A stretch of 64,000 bases of DNA from Mesocentrotus franciscanus (GCA_037976565.1 CP137668.1:7624496-7688495); one strand, 5' to 3'; shown: positions 34,092 through 46,614, counted from the stretch's first letter. Translations and numbers: made by a program. Notes: generated by a model not told the origin, from the letters alone.

Positions 34092-35865
34092 CAAAATGCA
34101 AAATCAAAACTCGTCTAAAAAACGAGAGGCTTCTCATTTAGCAAACATATTTACATCTTGGCTAAATCAAGTTTGCTTTGACGGCCCGACAAAATGTCCG
34201 ACAAAGTAATGCATTGCTTTTATAAAGTACCAATATCAAATAGCACAAACAATCTGTTATTAACCCTTTAGCCCAACTGCTGAACGAGAAAGGAGTTTTA
34301 GCCGCAGAATTAGAGCATTTATTTAAATTATTGCCCTCTTTTTTAAGAAAAGAATCAAAGACCTTTGTTAATAACACACATTCACTAGTACTGTAATTAC
34401 ATGTTAAGGAGGTTGTTAGAAATGCAGATTAACCTTCAAAGATTTAAAACAATTCTTCCTCGGTACATTCTATTCACATCCTTTGTTTCCCTTGGGTGAC
34501 CTCAATACACAGGTTTGACTGTATATGATTTCTTAGTACTCATTAAAACATCAATGAATAAATCAATATATGAAGTTCATGCACAGACCATCCTCCTTGA
34601 TTTTTCTCTCTCTATGTATACGATGGTATCATATATCACCCCCTGGCTCTAATCAGACAATATCATATATTCAGAACCAAAAGGGTGTATTCTGTCGCAG
34701 GTCGCAGTTGGAGTGACCCAATAAAGGAATCGTACAAGGTGTAATGCGGTGTAGAGTAGTTTATTCAACATTCGTAAACAAAATCAAAAACCAAAAACCC
34801 TGAAAAGGCAGAAGAACAAAACATCAATACGTACATGTTCAAAATAGTACATCACATATACAATATATGCAAAATACAGCTGCATATAATAGTACAATGT
34901 GAACATATGTCATATCAGAATAAAAAGATATAACACTATGGCATTAGGACGTCAATGATTAATAAAAGTAAATTCATTCAGTATAATTTCCACACATCTG
35001 CTAGAATTGCTGACAAGTTTACAATACTCAATATGCATACATCATTGCATATTCCATCAAATGTCTCCAACTGTTAGGTCTCATGGGAACACTGTCAATC
35101 TCTACATGACCTACAAACACTCCTTATGTGTATCGCTATTCTAACTAAACTCCACCCATTACCCTCTGGTAATATAAACTCTTCCTTAAGTTTCGAATGG
35201 CAATCAATCTGAATACAAATCCTTACAAGAATTATTTATCTAAATAGCATTTGATCACAATCAAATACAATTTGTCATACTAAAGTCCTGGCTATGAGCA
35301 CACATAGCTGCATTACTATCTTGGCTGTGTATTAAAAGCTGTGCTATTGATTCTCAACATTTCAAACACCAATGTACAAAACTCAACTGATTACACTCAA
35401 AATCGGTACGTTAGTGACAATTGATGGCACCTTAATGGCAGTAAAATACAATTTTGTTCAACTTACCGATCTTAGAAAGAATAATTTAAAAATTCAAATT
35501 GTGAGTCTACTGCCAAACTCGCCGATCAGCCACATCGTATTCATTGTGTGCATTTGTGTGTAATGTGTGTATTGACTATTCATGTGTGCAATTGCTGCCT
35601 ATTAGCACGTAGTACAGCGCTAGAGGTCAATACGCATTAGCATTGACTCGCTATGCTTTGCTGGAGTGGCTATGAGCTGAAGTAATCTCATATTAAAGTG
35701 CACTCTTAAAACTAGGCTGAAGTATTTCTTGTTACCTAAGCATTATACAGAAGAAAGCAATTTTATAAGCAAGGTGCACATCTTAAAGACTGAGTAATTT
35801 CTTGTACTCAAAATAATTACACGAAGACTCGGAGTAGTTTTGTACTCAAGTAAATTACAAACATG
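34092..35865. repeat. Long direct repeat, copy 1
   Basis: It is collinear with 41697-43067 over its whole length, with scattered substitutions. It contains GTCGCAGGTCGCAGTTGGAG, AATAAAGGAATCGT and GTTTATTCAACATTCGTAAA. It has 378 extra bp (about 35290-35667) bounded by GGCTATGAGC at both ends, which the second copy lacks. No gene is visible. Confidence 0.8.
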
Positions 35866-37130
35866 ATTGGGTGAATACGAGACATATAAGGAGTATAGAC
35901 ATTGGTGATGTGGTAATTTTTAATAATAAACTTATTCGATATAAAGGAAGTTGTATATACGATAAGAGGTTGTATGACAAAGGAATTTACAAATTAAAAC
36001 ATATTTTGGAAAACGATGGTAAACTAAAATGTGACAGGCATTTTATCGATTTAGGTGTTGAAGTAAATGAAATTGAAAAGATCAAGCACTTTTATGCCTG
36101 TTTACCAGTTTGTTGGAAAAATAATTTTAGAAAGGGAGAAGAAAAAAATAATTCTGGAACTGATTTCACTTTGGGGAAGAAAACAACTAATATAGCTGAT
36201 CTAAAATCAAAACAAATTTATGTACAATTAATAAAGAAAGATGATTTTAAACCTTTGGTTTTTGAGAGAATTGGAAGGAACTATGGTTTTTCCTGTAAGG
36301 AAATAGAAAACATATTTTTAAGACTAAGACAGTGTACACTTAACAGTCGATTAAGAGAGTTTCAGTTCAAACTTATACATAATATATTATATACAAACCA
36401 TCACCTCTTCCGTTTTGGTCTTGTCTCGACTAACTTATGCTCATTTTGCGAAAAAGATGAAGAAACATATAAACATTTATTCTATACTTGTGAATTTGCA
36501 CAATCAGTGTGGGGAATGTGCACGAGATTTTTAGACTTTGAAATACATAACTGTAGTTTGGAGGAAATTCTGTATGGGAAAGAGGAGAGAAATAAAGGAA
36601 AATATCAATTAATGAATCATGTTTTAATTCTTGTTAAATATCTGATTTATAGAAATAGAGAACTTAAAAACCACCCTCTTTTAATGAAATAAAGAATAGT
36701 ATAATAGGGGATAAAGTAGAAGAAAGGAAATTGGCAGCAATGAGGGAACTCTCACTATTCATTTTTCTAAATGGGAAAACCTGAGTATTAGACAAACAAT
36801 TGGAACCCAGAGCCAGTCGTCCACCGGTTAAGAGGGGGAGGATAAGGATAAGGGAGAGGTCGGGTAGGGAGGGTTAACAAAAGAGAAACTTTTCTCTCAG
36901 GACAACAGTATAAAAGAAGTATAAGTTGCTACATTGTTAAAACAAAATTTTTGGATTATACAACTGCATATGTTTTCTTTGAAAATATGAATTTTTGTTT
37001 CAAAAATGATGTATAGGAACTAACTATGTAAGTTTCTTTTGAAGCCGTTTGTAAGACAAAATTTATACTGATTTATAATGTCATCACATTTGCAGTGAGC
37101 GTTACATATGATGATTGTAATTTGTACTAT
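35866..37130 (+). mobile_element. 3' end of a LINE (L1/Tx1-like ORF2 C-terminus)
   Basis: The frame 35871-36692 encodes 273 residues with FQFKLIHNILYTNHHLFRFG, then CSFCEKDEETYKHLFYTC and a conserved W. This is the zinc-binding zf-RVT-type end that follows reverse transcriptase in L1/Tx1-like non-LTR elements. No RT palm motif is present, so the copy is 5'-truncated at the junction with the preceding direct repeat. The ATG at 35871 is not a true start. The 3' UTR runs to about 37130, where intron-like sequence of cholinesterase copy D begins. Confidence 0.8.
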
Positions 37131-37253
37131 GATTATAATTTGTTTCAAGAGAGAAAAGAATAAAAACTGACCATAAAAAAAAAGAAAAAGAAGGAAGAGG
37201 AAGGGGACGGAGAAGAAGAAGAAGAAAAGGGCTCAATATGAAAGAAGAAATAC

Positions 37254-37632
37254 CTTCGACTCAGGAACGAATACATCAAGCGTGAGACAATCATCCGAAA
37301 AATCGAGTTGGATTTTCCAAAAGTCATGATCCGTCTTCTGCGGACATGCTAAAGATGTTTGAGTTGCGTCAAACTGCCCCTCGACAACCATGGCGACGGG
37401 GCTTGTGAGCCCGAGTTGGCCTACGGGCGGCTCGGCGTACGGGATCCTCGTGAAAGCTGATACACTACGATGGTAGTCGTTTTGAAGCTGCGAATATCGA
37501 GTCGCTTTCACAGGAAAGTCGCAGTTGACGTCTTCACGATGGGCTGCTCGATATCGACAGACGACACGCGGAACTCCGAATGAACAACACCGTGACGACT
37601 AACACCCAGCGATAGAATGATTTCGGAGACAT
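37254..37632 (-). pseudogene. Cholinesterase-like copy D: isolated broken exon 1
   Basis: The exon aligns with copy B exon 1 from an ATG at 37632 to PESK at a GTATTT donor. It carries a nonsense change (GGA to TGA in the TATFLGK segment), a deletion that removes part of RPHQLPN, and indels in the signal peptide. The central part (SVSAFTRIPYAEPPVGQLG and SDDCLTLDVFVPESK) remains readable. No exon 2-10 lies downstream; instead a truncated LINE and a direct repeat follow. Confidence 0.88.
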
Positions 37633-38112
37633 TTTTAGTATTGATGGTTACAGTTCTCACAGACCTAGACAGCGGCAAATCTCGGGCGTTTAGTCTTCCT
37701 ATTTAAATCAGATATATAGGCTATATTTATATTGGGGTGGTGTTAAGGGGAAGTGGAGGAGCGGGATGATTGGCTCCCTTGATTTCTGAGAATTATTTAA
37801 CGGTTCATTTTGATTTAAATCTGAGCCCCCTTGAAGGCCCACCTTGTATGCCTGGGCAAAGGTCTACATAATTGCTATATGCCTACTAGTTTACGACCTC
37901 AGTGGAGTGTATAATTGCCTCATGTTTCCAAGCAAACAGATACGAGCAAAGATTGTAGAATTTGTAGATTCCCTATCATACCAGTTACACTGACGATTAG
38001 AATCCAGTTAAACTTGACCATAGTTAATATCTGATGTGTTCGTGAGATGCTTTCTATATCTGAGTGCAGGTAGTAGGTATACTGACTCAGCATCTATATT
38101 TAAGCCACTTAA

Positions 38113-38290
38113 AGCCCGTCTGCACTAGTTTGGCCAGGAGGGATTAGACCTCCCAGCATGGTCACTGACAGGTGGATATCTCATCAATTCAGCTCTCAAT
38201 TAACATAAGGAAAAGAGGTCCAACGGGCACCGCTTAGGCATTATTTTCTATATAGAGGGAGCAAGTAGCTACAAGTAGGGCAGTGGGGCT
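38113..38290. mobile_element. TTAA-flanked MITE, second copy (178 bp)
   Basis: It starts AGCCCGTCTGCACTAG and ends GGCAGTGGGGCT, with TTAA at 38109-38112 and 38291-38294. It is the inverted relative of 24456-24649, sharing the reversed segments for CACTGACAGGTGG and AATTAACATAAG. Confidence 0.8.
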
Positions 38291-38339
38291 TTAAGTATAT
38301 TGACATGGATAGGAAGTATCACTCTGTTACTTTCTCTAT

Positions 38340-38515
38340 CCCTCCCGCCCCCAGTCTCTCTCTCTCTACCACTCCTTCATTACCCCCCTCTCTCCCTCCC
38401 TTTCCCTCTCTATCGATCCCTCTATTTATCTCACAGTCTCTCCCCTCCCTTTTCTCTCTTCCACTAATACCCCTCCCCTCTCTCTTCTCCTCTGTCTCCC
38501 TTTCTCTCTCTTTTA
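38340..38515. repeat. (CT)n pyrimidine tract
   Basis: A CTCTCCCTCC-type run like the one at 33585-33705. It belongs to the duplicated block upstream of copy D. Confidence 0.8.
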
Positions 38516-38818
38516 GTACACCTACATAAAATAACAACAGTGAACAGCCAAACTCAGATCATGGAGCTATAAAAGAGACAGATTATGGAACATGCAGTCT
38601 ATCCCCAGGCTCTAATAGTTTGGAAAGTTTTGAATACTTTAGAGGTATAGACCTGTTCTGGTCATGCGATTGCATTGTGAAAGAAACGTTGTGACCCATT
38701 CCCAAATAGCCAGGAAGAGCATATGTTTTGTATAGTCACTGTAAATGGGTCTTAGCGGCCACTAACAGTAACAATAGATAACCGTATATCCAGTTTAGCG
38801 AAAAGTCTGGATACCCGT

Positions 38819-38965
38819 ATGTCCGGCCTAGAGAAGAGCTTAGAGAAGATCGCGGCAGCTCTAGGCGGTACGCGGGGGAATGCGCAGTCGCCTGCGCCCA
38901 GTGTTTGTTTCGGATGTGGCGAGGAGGGTCATTTCCGAAGGGAATGTTCCACAGGCGCGGATCCA
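38819..38965 (+). mobile_element. Gag-type zinc-knuckle fragment
   Basis: The frame from 38819 reads MSGLEKSLEKIAAALGG...CFGCGEEGHFRREC. The C-x2-C-x4-H-x4-C pattern is the nucleocapsid zinc knuckle of retrotransposon gag proteins. After the knuckle the frame runs into G-rich and GAA-rich low-complexity sequence, so only a fragment of a gag gene remains. The element type cannot be told from this piece. Confidence 0.65.
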
Positions 38966-39289
38966 GGGGGGGCGGCCCCCCCCCCCCCCCGGGAAGTAAA
39001 AGAAGAAAAAAAGAGAAAGAGAGAAGGAAAAGAAGGGAAAGGGAAAGAGGAGGAAAGGGAAAGAGGAGAGAAAAGGAAAGAAAGAAGAGGAAGAAGAAAA
39101 CAAAATTAGTGTCCTGTCAGTCTAATTCGATACCGGTGATTTACAAAATTTAATGTTGCTGATATGCCATAATTTTCCGTGATTTTTTCTCACTTTTTAG
39201 TAAATTATACTTTTCTTATGCGCTTGTTGGAAAATTACAAATTCCTAAATTTACAATCAGGCAAGAAATATCCTTATTTATAGGCCTAA

Positions 39290-41605
39290 CTGGCAGGGCC
39301 CGCAGAACGACGGGGCTCCGGAGCCTCGAGCTCCGCCCCCCCCCACTTTTTGGAAAAAGTATACTAAAGAAAAAAGAAAAAGAAAGAAAGAGAGAAAGAC
39401 AAAGAATTGTGACCTGCCAGTGTCACAAAATTATCAATATAAGCTCATCTTACGTTGATTAAATGCCTAAAACCCTGGATTCCACCTAGGGCCCTAAGGC
39501 GGCCCCTGGATGCTCATCTAAAGGTAATTTAATGCCTAAAACCCCGAGCTTCTTGGGGCTCCGCAACTGGACCCCACGCCAATTAGTGACCTGCCAGTGT
39601 CCCAAATAATGTATCAAAATATGCTCATCTGACCGTAATTAAATGCCTAAACCCCTTAACTTCCGGTGGCTCTGCCCCCTAGAGACCACGAGGGGCCTTA
39701 AGGCGGGCCCCTGAATGCTTATCTGACCGTTATAAAATGCCTGAAACCCCTGAGCTTCTGGGGGCTCCGCCCCTGGACCTAATGCCAATTAGTGTCCTGC
39801 CAGTGTCACAAAACATGTATCAAAATAAGCTCATCTAACCGTAATTAAACGCCTAAAACCCCTGAGCTTCCGGGGGCTCTGCCCCCTGGACCAAACCAAT
39901 GGCCCTAAGGCGGGCCCCTGGATACTCATTTGACCGTAATTTATTGCCTAAAACCCGTGAGCTTCCGGGGGCTACGCTCCCTGGAGCGCACGCCAATTAG
40001 TGACCTGCCAGTGTCACAAATAGTTATCAAAATAAGCTCATCTGACCGTGGTTAAATGCCTAAAACCCCTGAGGTTTCAGGGGCTCTGCCCTCTGGACCC
40101 CACCTAGGGCCCTAAAACGGGCCCCTAGATGCTCATCTGACGGTAATTTAATGCCTAAAACCCCTGAACTTCCGGTGGCTATGCCCCAGGAACTAACCAA
40201 GGACCCTAAGGCAGGCCCCTGGATACTCATCTGACCGTTATTCAATGCCTAAAACCCTTGAGCTTTCGGGGGCTCTGCCCCCTAGACCCCACGCTAATTA
40301 GTGACCTACAATTGTCACAAATAATGTATCAAAATATGCTCATCTGACCGTAATCAAATGCCTAAAACCCCTGAACTTCCGGTAGCTCTGCTCCCTCGAC
40401 CCCACCATGGGCCCTAAGGCGGGCCCCTGAATGCTTATCTGACCGTTATAAAATGCCTTTAACCCCTGAGCTTTTAGGGGCTCCGCCCCCTGGACCCCAC
40501 GCCAATAAGTGTCCTGCCAGTGTCACAATAAGATATCACAATATGCTCATCTGACCGTAATTAAACGCCTAAAACCCCTAAATCTCCAGGGGCTCCGCCC
40601 CCTGAACCCAACCAATGGCACTAAGGCGGGCCCCTGGATACTCATTTGACCGTAATTTATTGCCTAAAACCCCTGAGCTTCCGGGGGCTACGCTCCCTGC
40701 ACAGAACGCCAATTAGTGACCTGCCAGTGTCACAAATAGGTTATCAAAATATGCTCATCTGACCGTGATTAAATGCCTAAAACCCCTGAGCTTCCAAGGG
40801 CTCTGCCCTCTGGACCCCACCTAGGGCCCTATAACGGGCCCCTAGATGCTCATCTGACGGTAATTTAATGCCTAAAACCCCTGAACTTCTGGTGGCTTTG
40901 CCCCTTGACCCCACCAGGGGCCCTAAGGCGGGCCCCTGAATGCTTATCTGACCGTTATAAAATGCCTAAAATCCCTGGACCCCGCCCCCTGGACCCAACG
41001 CCAATTAGTGTCCTGCCAGTGTCACAAATAAGGTATCAAAATATGCTCATCTGACCGTAATTAAACGCCTCAAACCCCTGAGCTTCCAGGATTCTGCCTC
41101 CTGGACCCAACCAATAGCCCTAAGTCAGATCCCTGGATACTCATCTGACAGTAATTTATTGCCTAAAACCCCTGAGCTTCTGGGGGCTCCGCCCCCTGGA
41201 CCCCATGCACGCCAATTAGTGACCTGCCAGTGCCACAAAAACAGGGTATCAAAATATGCTCATCTGACTGTAATTAAATGCCTAAAACCCCTGAGCTTCC
41301 GGGGGCTCCGCCCCCTCGACCCCACCATGCGGGCACCTGAATGCTTAATGACCGTTATAAAATGCCACAAATCCCTGAGTTTCAGGGGGGCTCAGCCCCC
41401 TGGACCCCATGCCAATTAGTGACCTGCCAGTGTCATGAAAATAGTATCAAAATATGCTCATCTGACCGTAATTAAATGCCCATACCCCCTGAGCTTCCGG
41501 GGTCTCTGCCCCTTGACCCCTGCCGGGGCTTTGTCCCTAGACCCCACGCCAATTTACACTACCCTCTACCTGATCGTAAATACTTTAGCCTCCCCCCACC
41601 CACTT
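39290..41605 (-). repeat. Satellite array 2, same family as 29.0-29.9 kb, inverted
   Basis: About ten units of GACCTGCCAGTGTCACAAA, ATGCTCATCTGACCGTAATT, CCCCTGAGCTTCCGGGGGCT and GGACCCCACGCCAATTAGTG repeat at about 205-210 bp, with some units near 290-305 bp. The consensus is the reverse complement of the 29-kb array. The right end reaches CCACTTTTAAAAACGTTT, the inverted form of the start of array 1. Confidence 0.9.
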
Positions 41606-41696
41606 TTAAAAACGTTTGAAAAGGGTCGATTGTCCTTTATTTAAAAAGATCAAAGTAATCAGTTCATTTGAAAATTGTAACATATTTACAAACAGA

Positions 41697-43067
41697 GCAA
41701 AATGCAAAATCGAAACTCGCCTCACAAACGAGAGGCTTCCCATTTAGCAACAATATATACATCTTGGCTAAATCAAGTTTGCTTTGATAGCCCGACAAAA
41801 TGTCCGATAAAATAATGCATTGCTTTTATAAAGTACCAATATCAAATAGCACAAACAATCTGTTATTAACCCTTTAGCCCAAGTGCTGAAGAAGAATTAG
41901 AGCATTTATTTAAATTATCGCCCTCTTTTTAAAGAAAAGAATCAAGGAAATTCACTAGTATTGTAAGTACATGTTAAGGAGGTTGTTAGAAATGCAGATT
42001 AAACTTCAAAGATTTAAAAAAAAAATTTCCTCAGTACATTCTATTCAAATCCTCTGTTTCCCTTGGGTGACCTCAGTACACAGGTTTGACTGTATATGAT
42101 TTCTTAGTACTCATTAAAAACATCAATGAATAAATCAATATATGAAGTTCATGCGTAGACCACCCTCCTTGATTTTTTCTCTCTGTATGTATACGATGGT
42201 ATCATAATCACCCCCTGGCTATAAGCAGACAATATTATGTTCAGAGCCAGAAGGATGTTAATTCTGTCGCAGGTCGCAGTTGGAGTGACTCAATAAAGGA
42301 ATCGTTCAAGGTGTAGTGCGGTGTAGAGTAGTTTATTCAACATTCGTAAACAAAATCAAAAACCAAAAACCCTGAAAAGGCAGAAGAACAAAACATCAAT
42401 AAGTACAATCACTGTCATGTTCAAAATAGTACATCACATATACAATACCTGCAAAATACAGTTGCATTTAATAGTACAATGTGAAAATGTCATGTCATAA
42501 AATGTCAGAATAACAAGATATAACACTATGACATCAGGACAATGATTAATAAAAGTAAATTCATTCGGTATAATTTCCACACATCTGCACGAATTGTTGA
42601 CAATACTCAATATGCATACATCATTCATGCATATACCATCAAATGCCTCCAACTGTTAGGCCTCATGGGAACACTGTCAATCTCTACATGACCTACAAAC
42701 ACTCTTTTTATTTGTATCCCTATTCTAACTAAACTCCACTCATGACCCTCTGGTAATATAAACTATTTTTTATATTTCGAATGGCAATCAATCTGAATAC
42801 AAATCCTAACAAGAATCATTAATCTAAATAGCATTTGATCACAATCAAATACAATTTGTCATACTAAAGTCCTGGCTATTAGCTGAAGTAATCTCATATT
42901 AAAGTGCACTCTGAAAGGCTGAAGTATTTCTTGTTACCTAAGCATTACACAGAAGAAAGCAATTTTAAAAGCAAGGTGCACATCTTAAAGACTGAGTAAT
43001 TTCTTGTACTCAAAATAACTATACCAAGACTTAGAGTAGTTTTGTACTCAAGTAAATTACAAACATG
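41697..43067. repeat. Long direct repeat, copy 2
   Basis: Matches 34092-35865 in order and orientation but lacks the 378-bp segment, reading GGCTATTAGCTGAAG at that point. After ACAAACATG the two copies diverge completely: copy 1 continues into a LINE, this one into AT-rich sequence. Confidence 0.8.
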
Positions 43068-46000
43068 GTATACGTTTGTACTACTGTATTAAATGTCATA
43101 ATAATATTCATTTGCACTGCAGTATTAAACCTCACGATTCTCTTATCAAACAGACAACACTCGGTCTAAAAATATCCACAGTTTATGCAAGCAAACTGTA
43201 AAATGTAACATCACTATGAATGATTGAGTTATACCTAAATAAAAATACATGCATACAATCAAAGAGAACATTTCGTGACAACTGAATCATAATACTATAT
43301 ACATATACAAGATGCTTAACCTAGGTCAGTGACCAGAAACTAGAGTAAACCATCAACATGATGATCAACGAATACGGTGTTTCAGTTTCAGTTTCAGTTT
43401 CAGTTTTATTTTTCATTTCCAACAGAACAGTAATTTTGACAAGAAATCAGATATACAATTCAATATTCAATAATATTTAATAATGTTGAGCCCAGAACGG
43501 ACAGCTTAGCTTGCAGCCAAGTCGCCACACGCAGCCATTGGACAGTATGCCTCAACAGCCAACATATACCAGCTATAATCAATTAAAACAACCATGCATT
43601 TCTTTACTGGCTAATTCTGACAGCTAATCTGCATGTCATATGGCATATCAAATAAGTTCAAACTCGATGGAATGTTTAGCACCGCTAAAATACTTATTTA
43701 TGACATCTATACTACACATGTAGCAACGCATCATTTCTTCAATCTTTATCAACTTATTTGTATCTTATTATAACATCTAGGTTAATCAAAAGAAGTCCCC
43801 AATAACAGCATAGTTTATCGATAATCAATGTACATGGGCGGCTCCATCTTTAAAGGTTTGTTTACATTCGGTCGCCCTCTACGACAATTATACATGCACA
43901 ACCAGCAACCAATTCAATGCAATAACAAATATTAACTCTTTTATATCTCCGTGGAGCGCTAAAAACTCTGACTTCTCCACAAATATCTCTAATCGGTATA
44001 AAAGTGATCAGAAATGGGCATCATATGAAATATCATCTTTGAGAACATACAGTATCAGTTCAATCCAGTAAAGAAAATGTATCGCATTGTTCTCTAACAC
44101 ATGAATTCCTTTTGACTTGTGTAATTAAGAAATAAAATACATCATTCACTCATCAAAGCTGACTCTAAACATGTACATAATATATTTATATATCAGCTAG
44201 AGTTCTACATACCACGTAATAACTGCCATATAAATCTCAGAATGCTTTCAACTCATTCTAGCTGACACGTTGACGTTGCAAAGATGCAAAGTGACGTGAC
44301 ACGCCCTACACACCCAAAATACTACCATTACACAACACGTGCCACGCCCAAGATCGCATCACACCCCATACTCGGGCCAAATCAGTGCGCCCATCCAAAT
44401 GAAATGCTTTAGGTTCAATACAAAAGACGTGCATCTGTTGACCATGCGCATATTTTGTTTGAACTAACATTCCATCAGCCCTAACGTGACCCTACCCTTT
44501 CTTCCCGGGGGATGAACACCTATATAATAATAATAACATGACGGAAATTCCAATTCCCGACAACTCTACAGGTGTTTGAAGTAAACGAGTTAATGCCTTT
44601 TGGCTCCAGACGAGTTACCTATCTTCTCACATAAAGGCCCCTTCTCTCTTTACCACTTCTAAGAGAATTATAGCTCTACAGCCTATCAAAACATTCCTAC
44701 ATTTCAACAAAAAGATGTTGCAAAACAAATATAAATAAAAAGAAATACAGAGTTGGCAAAAGGTTAGTGCAGCCCAGTTTGGTAGTATTCTGTCATTAAA
44801 CATATAAAAAGGATAGGTATATATATATATATATATTCACATATAATTACATTGTTGGTGAAAGATTGTAAATAGGGACTTTTAGATTTTACACGACGAG
44901 AACGTGGACTGCCACGGTGACATCCTTTTAAGGTAATGTGGCGTCCTATTAAGGCACTGCCAGGCACGGGCCAGTGCCTTGAAAGAATGGCACACGTTGC
45001 AGTCCACTACGTCGACGTGCAAATCTAAAAGTCCCTATTAATGACAGCTACAGCACTACATTACTACGATTTATGAAAGAAAGAAACATATTGAAGGCCT
45101 CACTATACAGGGCTAACTGCACAAGTGATTGTGGATTAAGTATCACCGGCCTTTGTGGATAGGTGAACCTTCTATACAGGTCACAAGATAATGGTTCATA
45201 TGTCATGATATGTTTCTTCTACTGAGAGCAATATATGAAATAACGCCCTTCTGGAGATTAATTATGTTTAACCCTGTTTCTGTTCTCTCTCCTTATGGAA
45301 GAGTATTTTACATAAGCTTTTCACTTTATTCATTCATTAATATCCGATTTGTACAGCCGCTACTAATATGAAGGTAATTTATTTTGCCATTAAGACAAAA
45401 AGCGACATCTAGCTGTAGTTCTTATTAAAGTATACCAGTTAGAATGTACAAATTAATCAACGTAATAAACAACTATACTTAGTACTCTATGGGTTAACTG
45501 TTAAGAAGTATGAAGAAAATAAAGATTAACATAAAACGGCTCGTACAGAAGCCGAGTCGAACTTGCGTGCCTGGTTCTAATACGAGCGCATGTAGGTGTG
45601 CCGACTAGTCTAATCACTAATCGCCTTTGTGTCTAGTGAGAGTGCATTTGAACTTGCAATATTTCTTTATAGAAGTCGTATTTGAAGCTCAATTGTAGTA
45701 GAGCGATCTGGAACCCTAACGTACGGAGCAAAATATTTCCTAGGGATGGGTACATTTTAAATTTGGGATTTCAAATTGTGTAACTCAATATCTCATAATC
45801 ATTAAAATGATTCTCCTCTCATTTTAAGCTCTTTTGTTACTTGTCTGCCCCTTTGACTAAGTATTCTTAATAAACTCTACGGTTTTTCCTTCCATATCAC
45901 GTCCTCTATTTCCCTAGTTCTTTTCTGTGAAGCACCGATGCTCTGCCTTGCTTGTCCTCTCCTTAATATGTTTCTTTGTATCACTTCACTATTATCGCAG

Positions 46001-46497
46001 GTATAAACTGAGATTGTTTGTATTTTTAATGTTTAATGTTTGTAAATGTTTTTAAACCATCGACTAGTGATGAGAAACTACTAAACAGGAATTAATTTCT
46101 GTTTGGCTATCATCGGGCACTAGTCGGTCCTTTGTCTCTGTACGTTTTTGTTTTTGTTTAATATTGCCTGGAAAAAAAAAAGAATACATAAATAAAAGGG
46201 TATCACTAAAAGTGAATCACAAATTTTAACCACTGCCTTTGGTATGGCAGTTGGTACATAGTAATACAATCAATCAAACCAATATTCATGAATATGCATA
46301 CATTTAAAAGTGACAAAAAGCAATACCATACAATTTATACATCTTTTTTTCTTTCTTTTTACAACAAATTAATGATTACATAACAATAAATTCCCGAGGG
46401 AATTTTTTTTTTTTTACTTCTAGAAATCAAAACATTTTGATTGGATGTGCCTACTAAGAACAAGGTTGCAAGTAAAACAGTGAAACAAAATGGTTGG
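43068..46497. other. Intergenic sequence 3' of the SMCHD1 homologue
   Basis: It is AT-rich, with an (ACTGAA)n retroelement tail at 43378-43470, a (TA)n run near 44818-44836 and the TA-flanked MITE at 44875-45035. No open frame with a domain is present. Confidence 0.6.
44875..45035. mobile_element. TA-flanked MITE with GGGACTTTTAGATTT ends
   Basis: Left end GGGACTTTTAGATTT...GTGGACTGC and right end GCAGTCCAC...AAATCTAAAAGTCCC are inverted repeats of about 40 bp. TA occurs on both sides (44873-44874 and 45036-45037), a target duplication typical of Tc1/mariner-type elements. It has no coding capacity. Confidence 0.8.
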
Positions 46498-46503
46498 TTT
46501 ATT
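46498..46503 (-). terminator. Candidate polyadenylation signal of the SMCHD1 homologue
   Basis: AATAAA on the minus strand lies 112 bases past the stop codon at 46615-46617. It is the nearest canonical hexamer noted downstream of the stop; use is not proven. Confidence 0.45.
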
Positions 46504-46614
46504 ATGTCATATTCAAAAGTCAACTTGTTTAGTGGATGATAAAAGAAACAAATCAAAACAAAGAAACAGAGGGTAGGCAGCACCCACATCACAGCTGAAG
46601 GAAGGGTCATACCA

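Noticed and set aside
39290..41605. CRISPR-like array
   Set aside because: Units are long, degenerate and without unique spacers, in an animal genome; it is a satellite.
34092..43067. The long direct repeats as LTRs of one retrotransposon
   Set aside because: The interior holds a truncated LINE, a satellite array and an esterase exon and no gag-pol; the copies lack shared ends of TG...CA type and flanking duplications.
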